Shown piece after piece: positions 8,752-17,929 of a stretch of DNA of 64,000 nt. The stretch comes from Chitinilyticum piscinae (GTDB lineage Bacteria > Pseudomonadota > Gammaproteobacteria > Burkholderiales > Chitinibacteraceae): NCBI RefSeq assembly GCF_015223195.1, contig NZ_JADFUA010000002.1, positions 1-64,000 on the forward strand, written 5' to 3'. A program made the translations under genes and the position numbers. The notes beneath the pieces were generated by a model. That model ran no database searches. It was not told the DNA's origin and worked only from the letters and a program-made list of their open reading frames with translations. Each line of letters begins with the position of its first letter. Position 1 is the stretch's first letter.

Positions 8752-9591
8752 TTAGTTCGAGCCTTGCTGGCGGGTCAGGATACGCGCCAGGACATTCAGG
8801 CCGAGTACGATCAGGCCGATCAGCAGGGAGCCGGCCCAGGCCAGTGCATGCCAGTCCTCGAAGGGGCTCATTGCATACTGGAAAATCACCATCGGCAGGT
8901 TGGCCATCGGCTGGTTGAGGTTCGAGTAGAACTGGTTGTTCAGCGCAGTAAACAGGAGTGGTGCCGTTTCGCCCAGAATCCGCGCCACAGCGAGCAGTAC
9001 GCCGGTAATCACGCCCGCTTTGGCGGCACGCAGCGTGATGAACAGGGTCATTTTCCATTGCGGGCAGCCCAGTGCGTAGGCGGCCTCACGCATGGCAGTG
9101 GGGATCAGCTTTAGCATGTTCTCGGTCGTGCGCAGCACGACCGGAATCACCAGCAGCGCCAGTGCCGCGATGCCGGCCCAGCCGGAAAAGTGCCCCATAT
9201 GAACGACCACTGCTCCATAGACGAACAGGCCGATCACGATCGACGGCGCTGACAGCAGGATGTCGTTGATGAATCGAGTGGCCGGAGCAACCCAGCCCTT
9301 GCTGCCGAATTCAGCCAGATACACGCCGGCCAGAATGCCGATGGGTGTGCCAATCAGTGTGCCGCCCAGAGCCATGGTCAGGCTGCCGATGATGGCGTTG
9401 GACAGGCCGCCCTGGCTACCAGGGGCCGGGGTGGTCTTGGTGAACAGGTCCAGGGAGATGGCCGGTGCACCTTCATGCAGCAGGGTGTACAGAATCCAGC
9501 ATAGCCAGAACAAGCCGAACCCCATGGCAAGGAGCGAGAGTGTCAGGCTGGCCTTGTTGATGATGCGGCGGCGGGTATAAAGCGAAATCAT
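8752..9591 (-). CDS. pstA: Phosphate ABC transporter permease PstA
   Basis: 279 residues, an integral inner-membrane permease with six predicted helices. The conserved EAA-type loop is visible around [18 protein letters not shown]. Start ATG at 9591 with AGGA about ten bases upstream; a 33-codon upstream extension overlapping pstC is rejected. It pairs with PstC to form the phosphate channel. The gene starts 19 bp after the pstC stop, so the two are surely co-transcribed. Confidence 0.96.
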   Translation of the reverse strand: MISLYTRRRIINKASLTLSLLAMGFGLFWLCWILYTLLHEGAPAISLDLFTKTTPAPGSQGGLSNAIIGSLTMALGGTLIGTPIGILAGVYLAEFGSKGWVAPATRFINDILLSAPSIVIGLFVYGAVVVHMGHFSGWAGIAALALLVIPVVLRTTENMLKLIPTAMREAAYALGCPQWKMTLFITLRAAKAGVITGVLLAVARILGETAPLLFTALNNQFYSNLNQPMANLPMVIFQYAMSPFEDWHALAWAGSLLIGLIVLGLNVLARILTRQQGSN

Positions 9592-9610
9592 GTGGGAAAT
9601 CCTATGCCGA

Positions 9611-10714
9611 TCAGGAGTGGGCGCCTTCATTGCGCTGCAGGCGCAGCAGCATGATCTTGGAGGCGACGAGCACGAAGAAAGTGATGACAAACAGCAGCAG
9701 ACCCAGATAGATCAGCGACGCGATGTGCATCGGATTGGCTGCTTCGGCAAACTCGTTCGCCAGGGTGGCGGCAATCGAGGTGGTCGGATCGAACAGGCTG
9801 CCCGGGATACGGTGGGCATTGCCGATGACGAAGGTGACCGCCATGGTTTCGCCCAGTGCGCGACCGAGGCCAAGCATGACGCCGCCAATGATCCCGTTCT
9901 TGGTGTAGGGCAGTACCACGTTCCATACCACTTCCCAGGTGGTGGCACCCAGTCCGTAGGCCGATTCTTTCAGCATGGCCGGGGTGACCTCGAACACGTC
10001 ACGCATCACGGAAGAAATGTAGGGAATGATCATGACCGACAGAATCAGGCTGGCGGTGAAGAGGCCGATGCCCATCGGGGGAGCATTGAAAATCCAGCCG
10101 ATATAGGGCAGCTCGACAACTTGGCTCCCCATCAGGCTGGAAGGAACGGGCAGCGTGAAGAGCCATGCGATGGCGTAGCCGATCTTGGACAGTACCAGCG
10201 CTAGCGGGGCCCACAGGGCTTCACTGCCGAGAATATTGCTCGCGACGGTTTCCGGAATTTGCTCGATGGGCATCATGAACAGGAACTGGATGTTATCGGC
10301 AAACCAAGGGGCAAATACGAACAAGCCCCACATCCCGTAGATGATGGAGGGAACGCCGGCCAGCAATTCGATGGCAATGCCGAAGGGGCGGCGCAGCCAG
10401 GTCGGGGCCAGTTCGGTCAGAAAAACCGCGATGCCGAAGCTGACCGGCACCGCAATGATTAGCGCAATGAACGACGTAAGCAGCGTGCCGAAAATGGAAT
10501 CCCAGCCGCCATAGGAGCTGGTTACGGGGTTCCATTCAACGGTAGTGATGAATGGCAGGCCGTAGGTCGTAATGGCAGGCCATGCGCCATAGATCAGCGA
10601 GCCGATGATCCCGGCCAGCAAGGCTAAAACCAGCACGGCAAACATGCGGGTCGAGCCGCGAAACAATGCATCCTGCTGTTTCTGCTTTTTCAGGCGTAGT
10701 TCTTGCGCAGTCAT
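9611..10714 (-). CDS. pstC: Phosphate ABC transporter permease PstC
   Basis: 367 residues, about 45 more than E. coli PstC. The extra length lies in a loop after helix 2-3 that contains [15 protein letters not shown] and [19 protein letters not shown]. The N-terminus is charged ([15 protein letters not shown]) and followed by the first helix. The EAA-type loop reads [17 protein letters not shown]. The ribosome site before ATG 10714 is weak. It partners with PstA and is preceded by a strong hairpin that separates it from pstS. Confidence 0.95.
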   Translation of the reverse strand: MTAQELRLKKQKQQDALFRGSTRMFAVLVLALLAGIIGSLIYGAWPAITTYGLPFITTVEWNPVTSSYGGWDSIFGTLLTSFIALIIAVPVSFGIAVFLTELAPTWLRRPFGIAIELLAGVPSIIYGMWGLFVFAPWFADNIQFLFMMPIEQIPETVASNILGSEALWAPLALVLSKIGYAIAWLFTLPVPSSLMGSQVVELPYIGWIFNAPPMGIGLFTASLILSVMIIPYISSVMRDVFEVTPAMLKESAYGLGATTWEVVWNVVLPYTKNGIIGGVMLGLGRALGETMAVTFVIGNAHRIPGSLFDPTTSIAATLANEFAEAANPMHIASLIYLGLLLFVITFFVLVASKIMLLRLQRNEGAHS

Positions 10715-10740
10715 GGAAAATACTCAGGGTGAAAAAAGTT

Positions 10741-10769
10741 CAGCAACAGAAGCTTCGCTTCTGTTGCTG
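10741..10769 (-). promoter_or_regulatory. Hairpin between pstS and pstC (possible attenuator)
   Basis: A perfect 13-bp inverted repeat (10741-10753 and 10757-10769) with a three-base loop. On the minus strand a run of six Ts follows four bases after the stem. It sits 51 bp after the pstS stop and before pstC. A partial terminator or 3'-end stabiliser here would make PstS more abundant than the membrane components, as known for many binding-protein operons. Confidence 0.65.
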
Positions 10770-10820
10770 TTGCCGCCAGAGGCGGGCAGGATTGTAAAGT
10801 TTCCCGCCCGGCTTGGCGAA

Positions 10821-11858
10821 TTACTTCCAGATCGGCGAATTGTTGGTGCCGGTGATCTGCTTCCAGCTGCTGCGGATTTCGTTCTTCACGTTATCCGGCA
10901 TCGGAACGTAATCCATATCCAGGGCCGTCTTGTCGCCGTTCTTGTAGGCCCAGTCGAAGAACTTCAATACTTCGCTGCCCTGTTCCGGCTTGTCCTGTTT
11001 GGCCTGCATCAAGATGAAGGTGGCCCCCGTGATCGGCCAGGCATCCTTGCCGGCTTGGTCGGTCAGAACCACACCGTAGCCAGGAGTTCCCTTCCAGTCA
11101 GCCGAAGCAGCGGCCGCCTTGAAGCTGGTGTCGTCCGGGAGTACAAAACTGCCAGCCTTGTTCTGCAGCTGGGTGAAGTCCATCTTGTTCTGCTTGGCGT
11201 ACGCGTATTCCACGTAACCGATGGAGCCCTTAATGCGGCCAACGTACTGCGATACGCCTTCGTTGCCCTTGCCGCCTACGCCAGTCGGCCATTGTACGGA
11301 AGCTTCGTTGCCAACCTTGTCCTTCCATTCGGTCGATACTTTCGACAGATAGTTGGTGAAAATCCAGGTAGTGCCGGAGCCATCTGCACGGTAGACAACG
11401 GTAATCGCCTGATCCGGCAGCTTGATGCTCGGGTTCAGGGCGGCGATAGCCGGGTCATTCCACTTCTTGATCTTGCCGAGGTAGATGTCAGCCAGTACCG
11501 CCGGGTTCAGCTTCAGTTCACCGCCCTTGACCACATCCAGATTTACAACCGGTACCACGCCGCCCATGACGGTCGGGAATTGCACCAGACCGGACTTGTC
11601 CAGTTCGTCCTTCTTCAGCGGCTTGTCGGAGGCGCCGAAATCAACGGTCTTGGCCTGGATCTGCTTGATGCCGCCGCCGGAGCCGATGGATTGGTAGTTC
11701 AGACCAACCTTGGAGGCTGCCTTGTACTGTTCCGCCCACTTCGCATACAGAGGGAACGGGAAGGTGGCGCCTGCGCCGGTGATGTCGGCTGCGAATACGT
11801 TGGTGAACAGGCCGGCAGACAGACCGACAGTAACAAGCAGTTTGTGACCCAGGGTCAT
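10821..11858 (-). CDS. pstS: Phosphate-binding periplasmic protein
   Basis: 345 residues. A signal peptide (about 1-24, ending NVFAA) is followed by the PstS start DITGAGATFPFPLYAKW. Phosphate-contact regions are visible: GAGAT, SIGSGGGIKQI, DFGASDKPL and RADGSGTTWIF. It binds phosphate in the periplasm for PstCAB. Start ATG at 11858 has CGGAGAAAA upstream. First gene of pstSCAB. A T/A-rich stretch upstream (about 11934-11954) weakly resembles a Pho box on the minus strand, but the match is too poor to call. Confidence 0.97.
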   Translation of the reverse strand: MTLGHKLLVTVGLSAGLFTNVFAADITGAGATFPFPLYAKWAEQYKAASKVGLNYQSIGSGGGIKQIQAKTVDFGASDKPLKKDELDKSGLVQFPTVMGGVVPVVNLDVVKGGELKLNPAVLADIYLGKIKKWNDPAIAALNPSIKLPDQAITVVYRADGSGTTWIFTNYLSKVSTEWKDKVGNEASVQWPTGVGGKGNEGVSQYVGRIKGSIGYVEYAYAKQNKMDFTQLQNKAGSFVLPDDTSFKAAAASADWKGTPGYGVVLTDQAGKDAWPITGATFILMQAKQDKPEQGSEVLKFFDWAYKNGDKTALDMDYVPMPDNVKNEIRSSWKQITGTNNSPIWK

Positions 11859-11988
11859 GGTTTTCTCCGTTTGCAGATTGAATGCACCTGGTGCGGTGCG
11901 GTTTTTCGATCGGAGGCCATCATAGCGGGCGAGTATTTCCGAAATATTACAACTCCGTCGCAATGCTGCACCAGGTCGGCTTGCCGGT

Positions 11989-12017
11989 TTGACCCTGCTG
12001 GAGGTGGTTGCTAGTAT
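11989..12017 (+). promoter_or_regulatory. Sigma-70 promoter for tpiA-secG
   Basis: TTGACC at 11989-11994, a 17-base spacer, then TAGTAT at 12012-12017. Transcription would start near 12024, about 30 bases before the tpiA ATG. Confidence 0.7.
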
Positions 12018-12052
12018 CCGCCTTTACCCTTGAAGAGCCATAGAGTGTGGGC

Positions 12053-12763
12053 ATGCCAAGACAGCTGGTGATTGCGAACTGGAAACTGCACGGCAGTATT
12101 GGGCAGGTGAAATCGGTGCTGGGCGAGGTGGCCAAGGCGGATCTGGGTGCGAATGTGGGGGTATGCGTTCCTTTCCCTTATCTGATGCTGGCCAAGCAGA
12201 TATTACACCCCACCCGTATCCAGTGCGGTGCACAGAATGTCAGTCAGTATCATATCGGCGCCTACACAGGCGAGGTGTCTGCCGGCATGCTGGCCGATGT
12301 GGGCTGTGAGCTGGTCATTATTGGCCATTCCGAGCGGCGCAGGCTGTTTGGCGAAACGACGGAAAGTGCAGGCATCAAAATGCGTGCAGCACTGGATGCC
12401 GGGTTGATGGGGATCTATTGCGTTGGCGAATCTGCCGATGAGCGTCGGGAGGGGCGCGCTGAGCAGGTGGTGATCGAGCAGTTGCAGGTGCTCAAGGGCT
12501 TGCCGTTGGGCTTGTTTGCGGTGGCCTACGAGCCGTCCTGGGCAGTGGGTAGTGGCATGGTGGCGTCGGAAGAGCAGATCGCGCCAATACATGCTCTGAT
12601 CAAGAATGAGCTGGATCCTCGCGTTCGTGTGCTTTATGGCGGTAGCGTCAAGGCCAACAATGCCGCGTCAATTTTGGCGGTCGAGCATGTGGATGGTGTA
12701 CTGGTTGGAGGTGCGGCGCTCTCCAGTTTTGAATTTATCGAGATATGCAAAGCAGCGCGCTGA
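12053..12763 (+). CDS. tpiA: Triosephosphate isomerase
   Basis: 236 residues, slightly shorter than E. coli TpiA. It interconverts dihydroxyacetone phosphate and glyceraldehyde 3-phosphate. Active-site residues are all present: Asn9 and Lys11 in NWK, His92 in GHSERR, and Glu160 in AYEPSWAVGSG, with the phosphate-binding YGGSV near the end. The Ser in AYEPSWAVG replaces the more usual Val or Ile. ATG at 12053 gives the standard N-terminus; a GTG two codons earlier is possible. It is followed 36 bp later by secG, a common gene order. Confidence 0.96.
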   Translation: MPRQLVIANWKLHGSIGQVKSVLGEVAKADLGANVGVCVPFPYLMLAKQILHPTRIQCGAQNVSQYHIGAYTGEVSAGMLADVGCELVIIGHSERRRLFGETTESAGIKMRAALDAGLMGIYCVGESADERREGRAEQVVIEQLQVLKGLPLGLFAVAYEPSWAVGSGMVASEEQIAPIHALIKNELDPRVRVLYGGSVKANNAASILAVEHVDGVLVGGAALSSFEFIEICKAAR

Positions 12764-12799
12764 TGCTAAAATGTTGGCCGCTGTTTGGATGGGATAACC

Positions 12800-13141
12800 A
12801 TGGAACTTTCACCGCTTACCGTATTTGCTCTCGTCATCAATGTGCTGGCTGCTGCGTCCGTGATCGTGCTTGTGCTGCTGCAGCACGGCAAGGGTGCCGA
12901 CATGGGGGCTGCGTTTGGTAGCGGCTCTGCAGGCAGCCTTTTTGGCTCCGCTGGTTCGGCCAACTTCCTGAGCCGCATGACCGCTGTTTCTGCAACCGTT
13001 TTCTTTGCCAGTGCCCTCGCGCTGGTGATGCTGACCTCGCCCGCGAAAAGCGAGCTGGGTGTCATGAAAGATCTGAAGCAAGGCTCGATTACGGTACCGG
13101 CTGCGCCGGCCAGCGCCCCAAAGGGCGAAATTTCGAACTGA
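12800..13141 (+). CDS. secG: Preprotein translocase subunit SecG
   Basis: 113 residues with two membrane helices (about 5-22 and 56-76) joined by the conserved SecG loop: VLLQHGKGADMGAAFGSG, then GSAGSANFLSRMTA. It supports the SecYE channel during protein export. The C-terminal tail is Ala- and Pro-rich, as usual. ATG at 12800 is the natural start; a TTG five codons earlier is unlikely. It lies between tpiA and tRNA-Leu(GAG), the order seen in many proteobacteria. Confidence 0.94.
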   Translation: MELSPLTVFALVINVLAAASVIVLVLLQHGKGADMGAAFGSGSAGSLFGSAGSANFLSRMTAVSATVFFASALALVMLTSPAKSELGVMKDLKQGSITVPAAPASAPKGEISN

Positions 13142-13147
13142 TCGTGT

Positions 13148-13167
13148 TGACAGTTGCTTAACTGTCA
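13148..13167 (+). other. Short hairpin between secG and tRNA-Leu
   Basis: An 8-bp stem (TGACAGTT and AACTGTCA) with loop GCTT, ending six bases before the tRNA. There is no T tract. It may mark processing of a secG-tRNA transcript or act as a weak terminator. Confidence 0.4.
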
Positions 13168-13173
13168 GCTTGT

Positions 13174-13259
13174 GCCGACATGGTGAAATTGGTAGACACG
13201 CTATCTTGAGGGGGTAGTGGCCTTAGGCTGTGTGAGTTCGAGTCTCACTGTCGGCACCA
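13174..13259 (+). tRNA. tRNA-Leu (anticodon GAG)
   Basis: 86 bases including encoded CCA. Acceptor stem GCCGACA pairs with TGTCGGC. The anticodon stem is CTATC/GGTAG with loop TTGAGGG, giving anticodon GAG at 13208-13210, which reads CUC and CUU. The long variable arm is typical of tRNA-Leu, and the T arm contains GTTCGAGTC. It lies between secG and nuoA. Confidence 0.96.
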
Positions 13260-13288
13260 CCGGTTTTGATCCGCATTTGTCGCGGGTT

Positions 13289-13329
13289 CAATAGCACACA
13301 AAGCGGCAATGCCGCTTTGTGTGCTATTG
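13289..13329. other. 19-bp perfect hairpin upstream of nuoA
   Basis: A perfect 19-bp inverted repeat (13289-13307 and 13311-13329) with a three-base loop, 30 bp after tRNA-Leu. It is followed on the plus strand by A-rich rather than T-rich sequence, so it is not a classical terminator in that direction. It could end the tRNA transcript, protect its 3' end, or insulate the nuo promoter. Confidence 0.6.
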
Positions 13330-13356
13330 AAAATGGGAAAAATAAAAAAATAATAA
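13327..13356 (+). promoter_or_regulatory. Candidate nuo operon promoter
   Basis: TTGAAA at 13327-13332 and TAATAA at 13351-13356 with an 18-base spacer, in an A/T-rich stretch (13330-13368) that stands out from its surroundings. A 12-bp palindrome ACAGAATTCTGT at 13370-13381 lies between it and nuoA and could be a regulator site. The -35 overlaps the end of the hairpin. Confidence 0.35.
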
Positions 13357-13418
13357 TAAACAAAAGCTTACAGAATTCTGTTTTGACTTTTTGATAACGC
13401 ACTGAACTGGGGAATCGC

Positions 13419-13787
13419 ATGTTGGAAAGCTATTTCCCCGTACTTCTGTTCCTTGTGGTTGGTGTGCTGGTGGGTGTTGCCCCGCTGGTGCTCGGCTGGG
13501 GGGTGGGGAAAGTACTGGGAACCGTTCGTCCTGATCCTGAAAAACTCTCGCCATATGAGTGTGGCTTCGAGCCTTCCGGGGATTCCCGGATGCAGTTCGA
13601 TGTTCGCTACTATCTGGTGGCCATCCTGTTCATCCTGTTCGACCTGGAAGTTGCCTTCCTGGTTCCCTGGGCTGTTGTGCTCAAGGAAATTGGTCTTTTC
13701 GGCTTCATCTCCATGATGATTTTCCTCGCCATTCTGGTTGTGGGTTTTGTCTATGAGTGGATGAAGGGCGCGCTGGAGTGGGAGTAA
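13419..13787 (+). CDS. nuoA: NADH-quinone oxidoreductase subunit A
   Basis: 122 residues with three membrane helices. The conserved loop SPYECGFEP and the [19 protein letters not shown] segment are typical of NuoA; they bear on the quinone chamber at the junction of the membrane arm. First gene of a 14-gene nuo operon (A to N, with separate nuoC and nuoD). Start ATG at 13419 follows CTGGGGAATC. nuoB starts three bases after its stop. Confidence 0.97.
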   Translation: MLESYFPVLLFLVVGVLVGVAPLVLGWGVGKVLGTVRPDPEKLSPYECGFEPSGDSRMQFDVRYYLVAILFILFDLEVAFLVPWAVVLKEIGLFGFISMMIFLAILVVGFVYEWMKGALEWE

Positions 13788-13790
13788 GGA

Positions 13791-14267
13791 ATGGAAGCGC
13801 AATCCCTTGAAAAAGGTTTCATCACCACCTCGATCGATACGGTGGTGAACTGGACCCGTACCGGTTCGCTTTGGCCGATGACCTTTGGTCTGGCCTGTTG
13901 TGCGGTGGAAATGATGCAGGCAGGTGCCGCGCGTTATGACCTCGACCGCTTTGGTGTGGTCTTTCGTCCGAGTCCCCGTCAGTCCGATCTGATGATTGTT
14001 GCCGGTACCCTGTGCAACAAGATGGCTCCCGCCTTGCGCAAGGTCTATGACCAGATGCCCGAGCCGCGCTGGGTTATCTCGATGGGTTCCTGTGCCAACG
14101 GTGGTGGTTATTATCACTACTCCTATTCGGTAGTGCGTGGCTGTGACCGCATTGTTCCGGTGGATGTCTATGTTCCGGGCTGTCCACCGACAGCTGAAGC
14201 GCTGCTTTACGGCATCATCCAGCTACAGAACAAGATCAAGCGCACCAATACGATTGCGCGCGGTTGA
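13791..14267 (+). CDS. nuoB: NADH-quinone oxidoreductase subunit B (cluster N2)
   Basis: 158 residues. It carries the terminal [4Fe-4S] cluster N2, which passes electrons to quinone. Ligands are the tandem Cys pair in [10 protein letters not shown], Cys in [10 protein letters not shown] and Cys in [10 protein letters not shown]. It belongs to the peripheral arm Q module with NuoC, NuoD and NuoI. The short form without an N-terminal extension is normal for betaproteobacteria. Confidence 0.97.
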   Translation: MEAQSLEKGFITTSIDTVVNWTRTGSLWPMTFGLACCAVEMMQAGAARYDLDRFGVVFRPSPRQSDLMIVAGTLCNKMAPALRKVYDQMPEPRWVISMGSCANGGGYYHYSYSVVRGCDRIVPVDVYVPGCPPTAEALLYGIIQLQNKIKRTNTIARG

Positions 14268-14275
14268 GGTGAGTC

Positions 14276-14875
14276 ATGGCAAACAAGCTTGAAACCCTGA
14301 TGGATAGCCTGCGCGTCGCGCTGGGCGATGAGCGCATCGCCAGCATGAAGTGCGAGCTCAACGAAGTAACCATCGAAGTCCCGGCAGCAAAGTGGCATGA
14401 AACCGCGCTGCTGCTACGTGATACTCCCGCCCTGCATTTCGAATCCTGTATCGATTGCTGTGGCATGGACTACAGTGCCTACGGCGATGGCGCCTGGCAA
14501 GGCCTGCGCTTTGCGGCGGTTTATCACCTGACCTCGTACAAGCACAATATCCGTTTGCGCGTACGCGTGTTCTGCGCTGACGACGATTTCCCGCTGCTTG
14601 ATTCCGTAGTGGATGTCTGGAATGGCATCAACTGGTTCGAGCGTGAGGCGTTCGACCTGTATGGCATTCTGTTCCAGGGGCACCCGGATCTTCGCCGTAT
14701 TCTGACTGACTACGGTTTTGTCGGTCATCCCTTCCGCAAGGATTTCCCGCTGTCGGGCTACGTCGAAATGCGTTACGACGCCGAGCAAAAGCGTGTGATC
14801 TATCAACCTGTCACCATCGAGCCGCGCGAAATCACTCCGCGCATCATCCGCGAGGAGAATTACGGTGGCTGCTGA
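14276..14875 (+). CDS. nuoC: NADH-quinone oxidoreductase subunit C
   Basis: 199 residues, the 30-kDa subunit of the Q module. The family signature is seen in [24 protein letters not shown] (residues about 120-143), followed by [18 protein letters not shown]. It is a separate gene, unlike the nuoCD fusion of E. coli. Its 3' end overlaps the nuoD start by 11 bases, so translation is probably coupled. Confidence 0.96.
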   Translation: MANKLETLMDSLRVALGDERIASMKCELNEVTIEVPAAKWHETALLLRDTPALHFESCIDCCGMDYSAYGDGAWQGLRFAAVYHLTSYKHNIRLRVRVFCADDDFPLLDSVVDVWNGINWFEREAFDLYGILFQGHPDLRRILTDYGFVGHPFRKDFPLSGYVEMRYDAEQKRVIYQPVTIEPREITPRIIREENYGGC

Positions 14876-16121
14876 AATTCGCAACTACACCCTTAACTTT
14901 GGTCCGCAACACCCGGCAGCTCACGGCGTACTTCGTCTGGTACTGGAGCTGGATGGTGAAGTCGTCGAGCGTGCCGACCCGCACATCGGCCTGCTGCATC
15001 GCGGCACCGAAAAGCTGGCCGAGAGCAAAACCTTCATCCAGTCGCTGCCGTACATGGATCGTCTCGACTATGTGTCGATGATGGCCAACGAGCACGCATA
15101 CTGCATGGCGATCGAAAAGATGTTGGGTCTGGAAGTGCCGCTGCGCGCCCAGTACATCCGTGTCATGTTCGATGAAATCACCCGTATCCTGAACCACTTG
15201 CTGTGGCTGGGCGCGCACGCGTTGGATTGCGGTGCGATGACCATGTTTCTGTACTGCTTCCGTGAACGTGAAGACCTGATGGATTGTTACGAGGCTGTAT
15301 CCGGCGCCCGCCTGCATGCCGCGTATTACCGTCCGGGTGGCGTCTATCGCGATTTGCCGGATGCAATGCCGAAGTACGAGGCATCGAAGCTGCGCAATGC
15401 CGAAGCCATCAAGAAGATGAACTACAACCGCGAAGGCTCGCTGCTGGACTTCATCGAGGACTTTACCAACCGTTTCCCGACCTATGTCGATGAATACGAA
15501 ACCCTGCTGACCGACAACCGTGTCTGGAAGCAGCGTACTGTCGGTATTGGTGTGGTGTCCCCGGAGCGCGCGCTGCAGCTGGGCATGACCGGTGCAATGC
15601 TGCGTGGCTCGGGTATCGCCTGGGATCTGCGCAAGAAGCAGCCTTACGAAGTCTATGACAAGCTGGATTTCGATATTCCGGTTGGCGTGAATGGTGACTG
15701 TTACGACCGTTATCTGGTTCGTATCGAGGAAATGCGCCAGTCCAACCGCATCATCAAGCAGTGCGTGGCGTGGCTGAAGGGCAACAAGGGCCCGGTGATT
15801 GTCGACAATCACAAGGTTGCTCCGCCTTCGCGCGAAGCGATGAAGTCGAATATGGAAGAGCTGATTCACCACTTCAAGCTCTTTACCGAAGGCATGCACG
15901 TGCCGGCCAGCGAGGCTTATGCTGCTGTCGAGCACCCGAAGGGCGAATTCGGCATCTATCTGGTGAGCGACGGTGCTAACAAGCCGTATCGCCTGAAGAT
16001 TCGTGCGCCGGGTTATGCGCATCTGTCTTCGCTCGACGAAATGTCGCGTGGCCACATGATCTCCGACGTTGTCGCGATCATCGGTACCCAGGATATTGTA
16101 TTTGGTGAGGTGGACCGCTAA
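14865..16121 (+). CDS. nuoD: NADH-quinone oxidoreductase subunit D
   Basis: 418 residues, the 49-kDa subunit, related to [NiFe] hydrogenase large subunits but without metal ligands. It forms the quinone pocket with NuoB. Signatures: [15 protein letters not shown], then [14 protein letters not shown] and [17 protein letters not shown] start at 14865 with GAGGAGA just upstream, inside nuoC. The stop overlaps the nuoE start (TAATG). Confidence 0.97.
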   Translation: MAAEIRNYTLNFGPQHPAAHGVLRLVLELDGEVVERADPHIGLLHRGTEKLAESKTFIQSLPYMDRLDYVSMMANEHAYCMAIEKMLGLEVPLRAQYIRVMFDEITRILNHLLWLGAHALDCGAMTMFLYCFREREDLMDCYEAVSGARLHAAYYRPGGVYRDLPDAMPKYEASKLRNAEAIKKMNYNREGSLLDFIEDFTNRFPTYVDEYETLLTDNRVWKQRTVGIGVVSPERALQLGMTGAMLRGSGIAWDLRKKQPYEVYDKLDFDIPVGVNGDCYDRYLVRIEEMRQSNRIIKQCVAWLKGNKGPVIVDNHKVAPPSREAMKSNMEELIHHFKLFTEGMHVPASEAYAAVEHPKGEFGIYLVSDGANKPYRLKIRAPGYAHLSSLDEMSRGHMISDVVAIIGTQDIVFGEVDR

Positions 16122-16594
16122 TGCTGTCGCAAGAATCCCTCGCGCAGATTGACCGCGAACTGGCCAAGTATCCCGCTGACCAGCGTCGTTCGGCGATCAT
16201 GGGCGCACTGCGCATTGCGCAAACCGAGAAGCGCTATCTGACCAATGAACTGATTGAGTTTGTTGCCAGCTATGTGCGCATTCCGCCGGTGGCTGCTTAT
16301 GAAGTGGCAACCTTCTACAACATGTATGACCGCAAGCCGGTGGGCAAGTACAAACTGACCGTCTGTACCAATCTGCCCTGTGCACTTTCCGGTGGTTATA
16401 CCACGGCTGATTATCTGAAGCAGAAGCTCGGAATCGGCTTTGGTGAAACAACTGCTGATGGCAAGTTTACCCTGGCGGAAGGGGAGTGCATGGGCGCCTG
16501 TGGCTATGCACCGGTGATGCTGGTGAACAACCACAGCATGTGCAATCACATGACCCCGGACGCGATCGACAAGAAACTGGCGGAGCTCGAATAA
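16121..16594 (+). CDS. nuoE: NADH-quinone oxidoreductase subunit E
   Basis: 157 residues, the 24-kDa subunit with a thioredoxin-like domain that holds the [2Fe-2S] cluster N1a. Ligands are in CTNLPCAL and CMGACGYAP. It works with NuoF and NuoG in the NADH-oxidising module. Its start overlaps the nuoD stop by one base and its stop is one base before the nuoF start. Confidence 0.97.
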   Translation: MLSQESLAQIDRELAKYPADQRRSAIMGALRIAQTEKRYLTNELIEFVASYVRIPPVAAYEVATFYNMYDRKPVGKYKLTVCTNLPCALSGGYTTADYLKQKLGIGFGETTADGKFTLAEGECMGACGYAPVMLVNNHSMCNHMTPDAIDKKLAELE

Positions 16595-16595
16595 G

Positions 16596-17888
16596 ATGAC
16601 GATTTATGCAAAAGGCGTCGTGTTCGAGGGCGTCGATTTCGACAATCCGAATCACTGGCGGCTCGAAGAGTACGTCAAGCGTGGCGGCTATGCTGCGCTG
16701 AAGAAAATCCTGAACGAGAAGATCACCCAGGATGAAGTCATTGCCGAGGTGAAAACCTCGTCGCTGCGGGGTCGTGGCGGCGCAGGCTTCCCCACTGGTC
16801 TGAAGTGGTCTTTCATGCCGCGTAATTTTCCGGGCCAGAAGTACCTCGTCTGCAATACCGACGAAGGCGAGCCGGGCACCTTCAAGGATCTGGATATCAT
16901 CGTATCCAATCCGCATGCGCTGATCGAAGGGATGATCATCGGCGGTTACGCCATGGGCATCACTGTTGGCTACAACTACATCCACGGGGAAGTCTTCGAA
17001 GCCTACGAGCGCTTTGAAGAGGCTCTGGAAGAGGCCCGCAAGGCTGGCTTCCTGGGTGACAACATCCTCGGTACCGATTTCTGTTTCCAGCTGCACGCCC
17101 ACCATGGTTATGGCGCGTACATCTGTGGTGAAGAAACTGCACTGCTTGAGTCGCTGGAAGGCAAGAAAGGCCAGCCGCGCTTCAAGCCGCCGTTCCCGGC
17201 CTCCTTCGGTCTGTATGGCAAGCCCACAACCATCAACAATACCGAGACGTTTGCCTCCGTACCGTACATCATCCGTGAAGGCGGGCAGAAATTCCTTGAG
17301 CTGGGTAAACCCAATAACGGTGGCACCAAGCTCTTCTCGGTCTCCGGTCACGTCAATCGTCCTGGCAACTATGAAATCCCGCTGGGCACCCCGTTCGCAG
17401 ACCTGCTGGAAATGTGCGGCGGCATGCGTGGCGGCAAGAAACTGAAGGCAGTGATCCCCGGTGGTTCGTCCGCTCCGGTGCTGCCGGCCGAGATCATGAT
17501 GCAGTGCACGATGGACTATGACTCGATCGCCAAGGCGGGCTCGATGCTCGGTTCCGGCGCCGTGATCGTGATGGACGAAACCGTGTGCATGGTCAGTGCG
17601 CTCGAGCGCCTTTCCTATTTCTATCACGAAGAGTCCTGTGGCCAGTGTACGCCGTGCCGTGAAGGTACGGGCTGGTTGTATCGCATCGTGCATCGGATCG
17701 CACACGGCGAAGGCCGCCCGGAAGATCTGGAGCTGCTTGCCAGCATCGGCGACAACATTGCCGGCCGCACCATCTGTGCGCTGGGTGATGCTGCCGTGTT
17801 CCCGGTGCGCGGAATGCTCAAGCACTTCCGTAGCGAATTCGAATACATGATCGAACACAAGAAGAGCCAGTTCGCTGCGCTGTCCTGA
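16596..17888 (+). CDS. nuoF: NADH-quinone oxidoreductase subunit F
   Basis: 430 residues, the 51-kDa subunit that oxidises NADH with FMN. The FMN/NAD-binding glycine-rich loop is [12 protein letters not shown]. The N3 [4Fe-4S] ligands are in [12 protein letters not shown] plus a later Cys in RTICALGD. The order E-F-G is the standard N module. Confidence 0.97.
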   Translation: MTIYAKGVVFEGVDFDNPNHWRLEEYVKRGGYAALKKILNEKITQDEVIAEVKTSSLRGRGGAGFPTGLKWSFMPRNFPGQKYLVCNTDEGEPGTFKDLDIIVSNPHALIEGMIIGGYAMGITVGYNYIHGEVFEAYERFEEALEEARKAGFLGDNILGTDFCFQLHAHHGYGAYICGEETALLESLEGKKGQPRFKPPFPASFGLYGKPTTINNTETFASVPYIIREGGQKFLELGKPNNGGTKLFSVSGHVNRPGNYEIPLGTPFADLLEMCGGMRGGKKLKAVIPGGSSAPVLPAEIMMQCTMDYDSIAKAGSMLGSGAVIVMDETVCMVSALERLSYFYHEESCGQCTPCREGTGWLYRIVHRIAHGEGRPEDLELLASIGDNIAGRTICALGDAAVFPVRGMLKHFRSEFEYMIEHKKSQFAALS

Positions 17889-17929
17889 GTGTTGGATCCC
17901 AAGAATTAATACATTGAATCGAGTCGATC

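Noticed and set aside
11934-11954. Pho box upstream of pstS.
   Set aside because: Only one weak half-site resemblance; not enough to call.
14844-16055. Long open frame opposite nuoD, and similar long frames opposite nuoF, nuoG, nuoH-K and nuoL.
   Set aside because: They are exact antisense shadows of conserved Nuo genes in high-GC3 sequence, with biased composition and no family resemblance.
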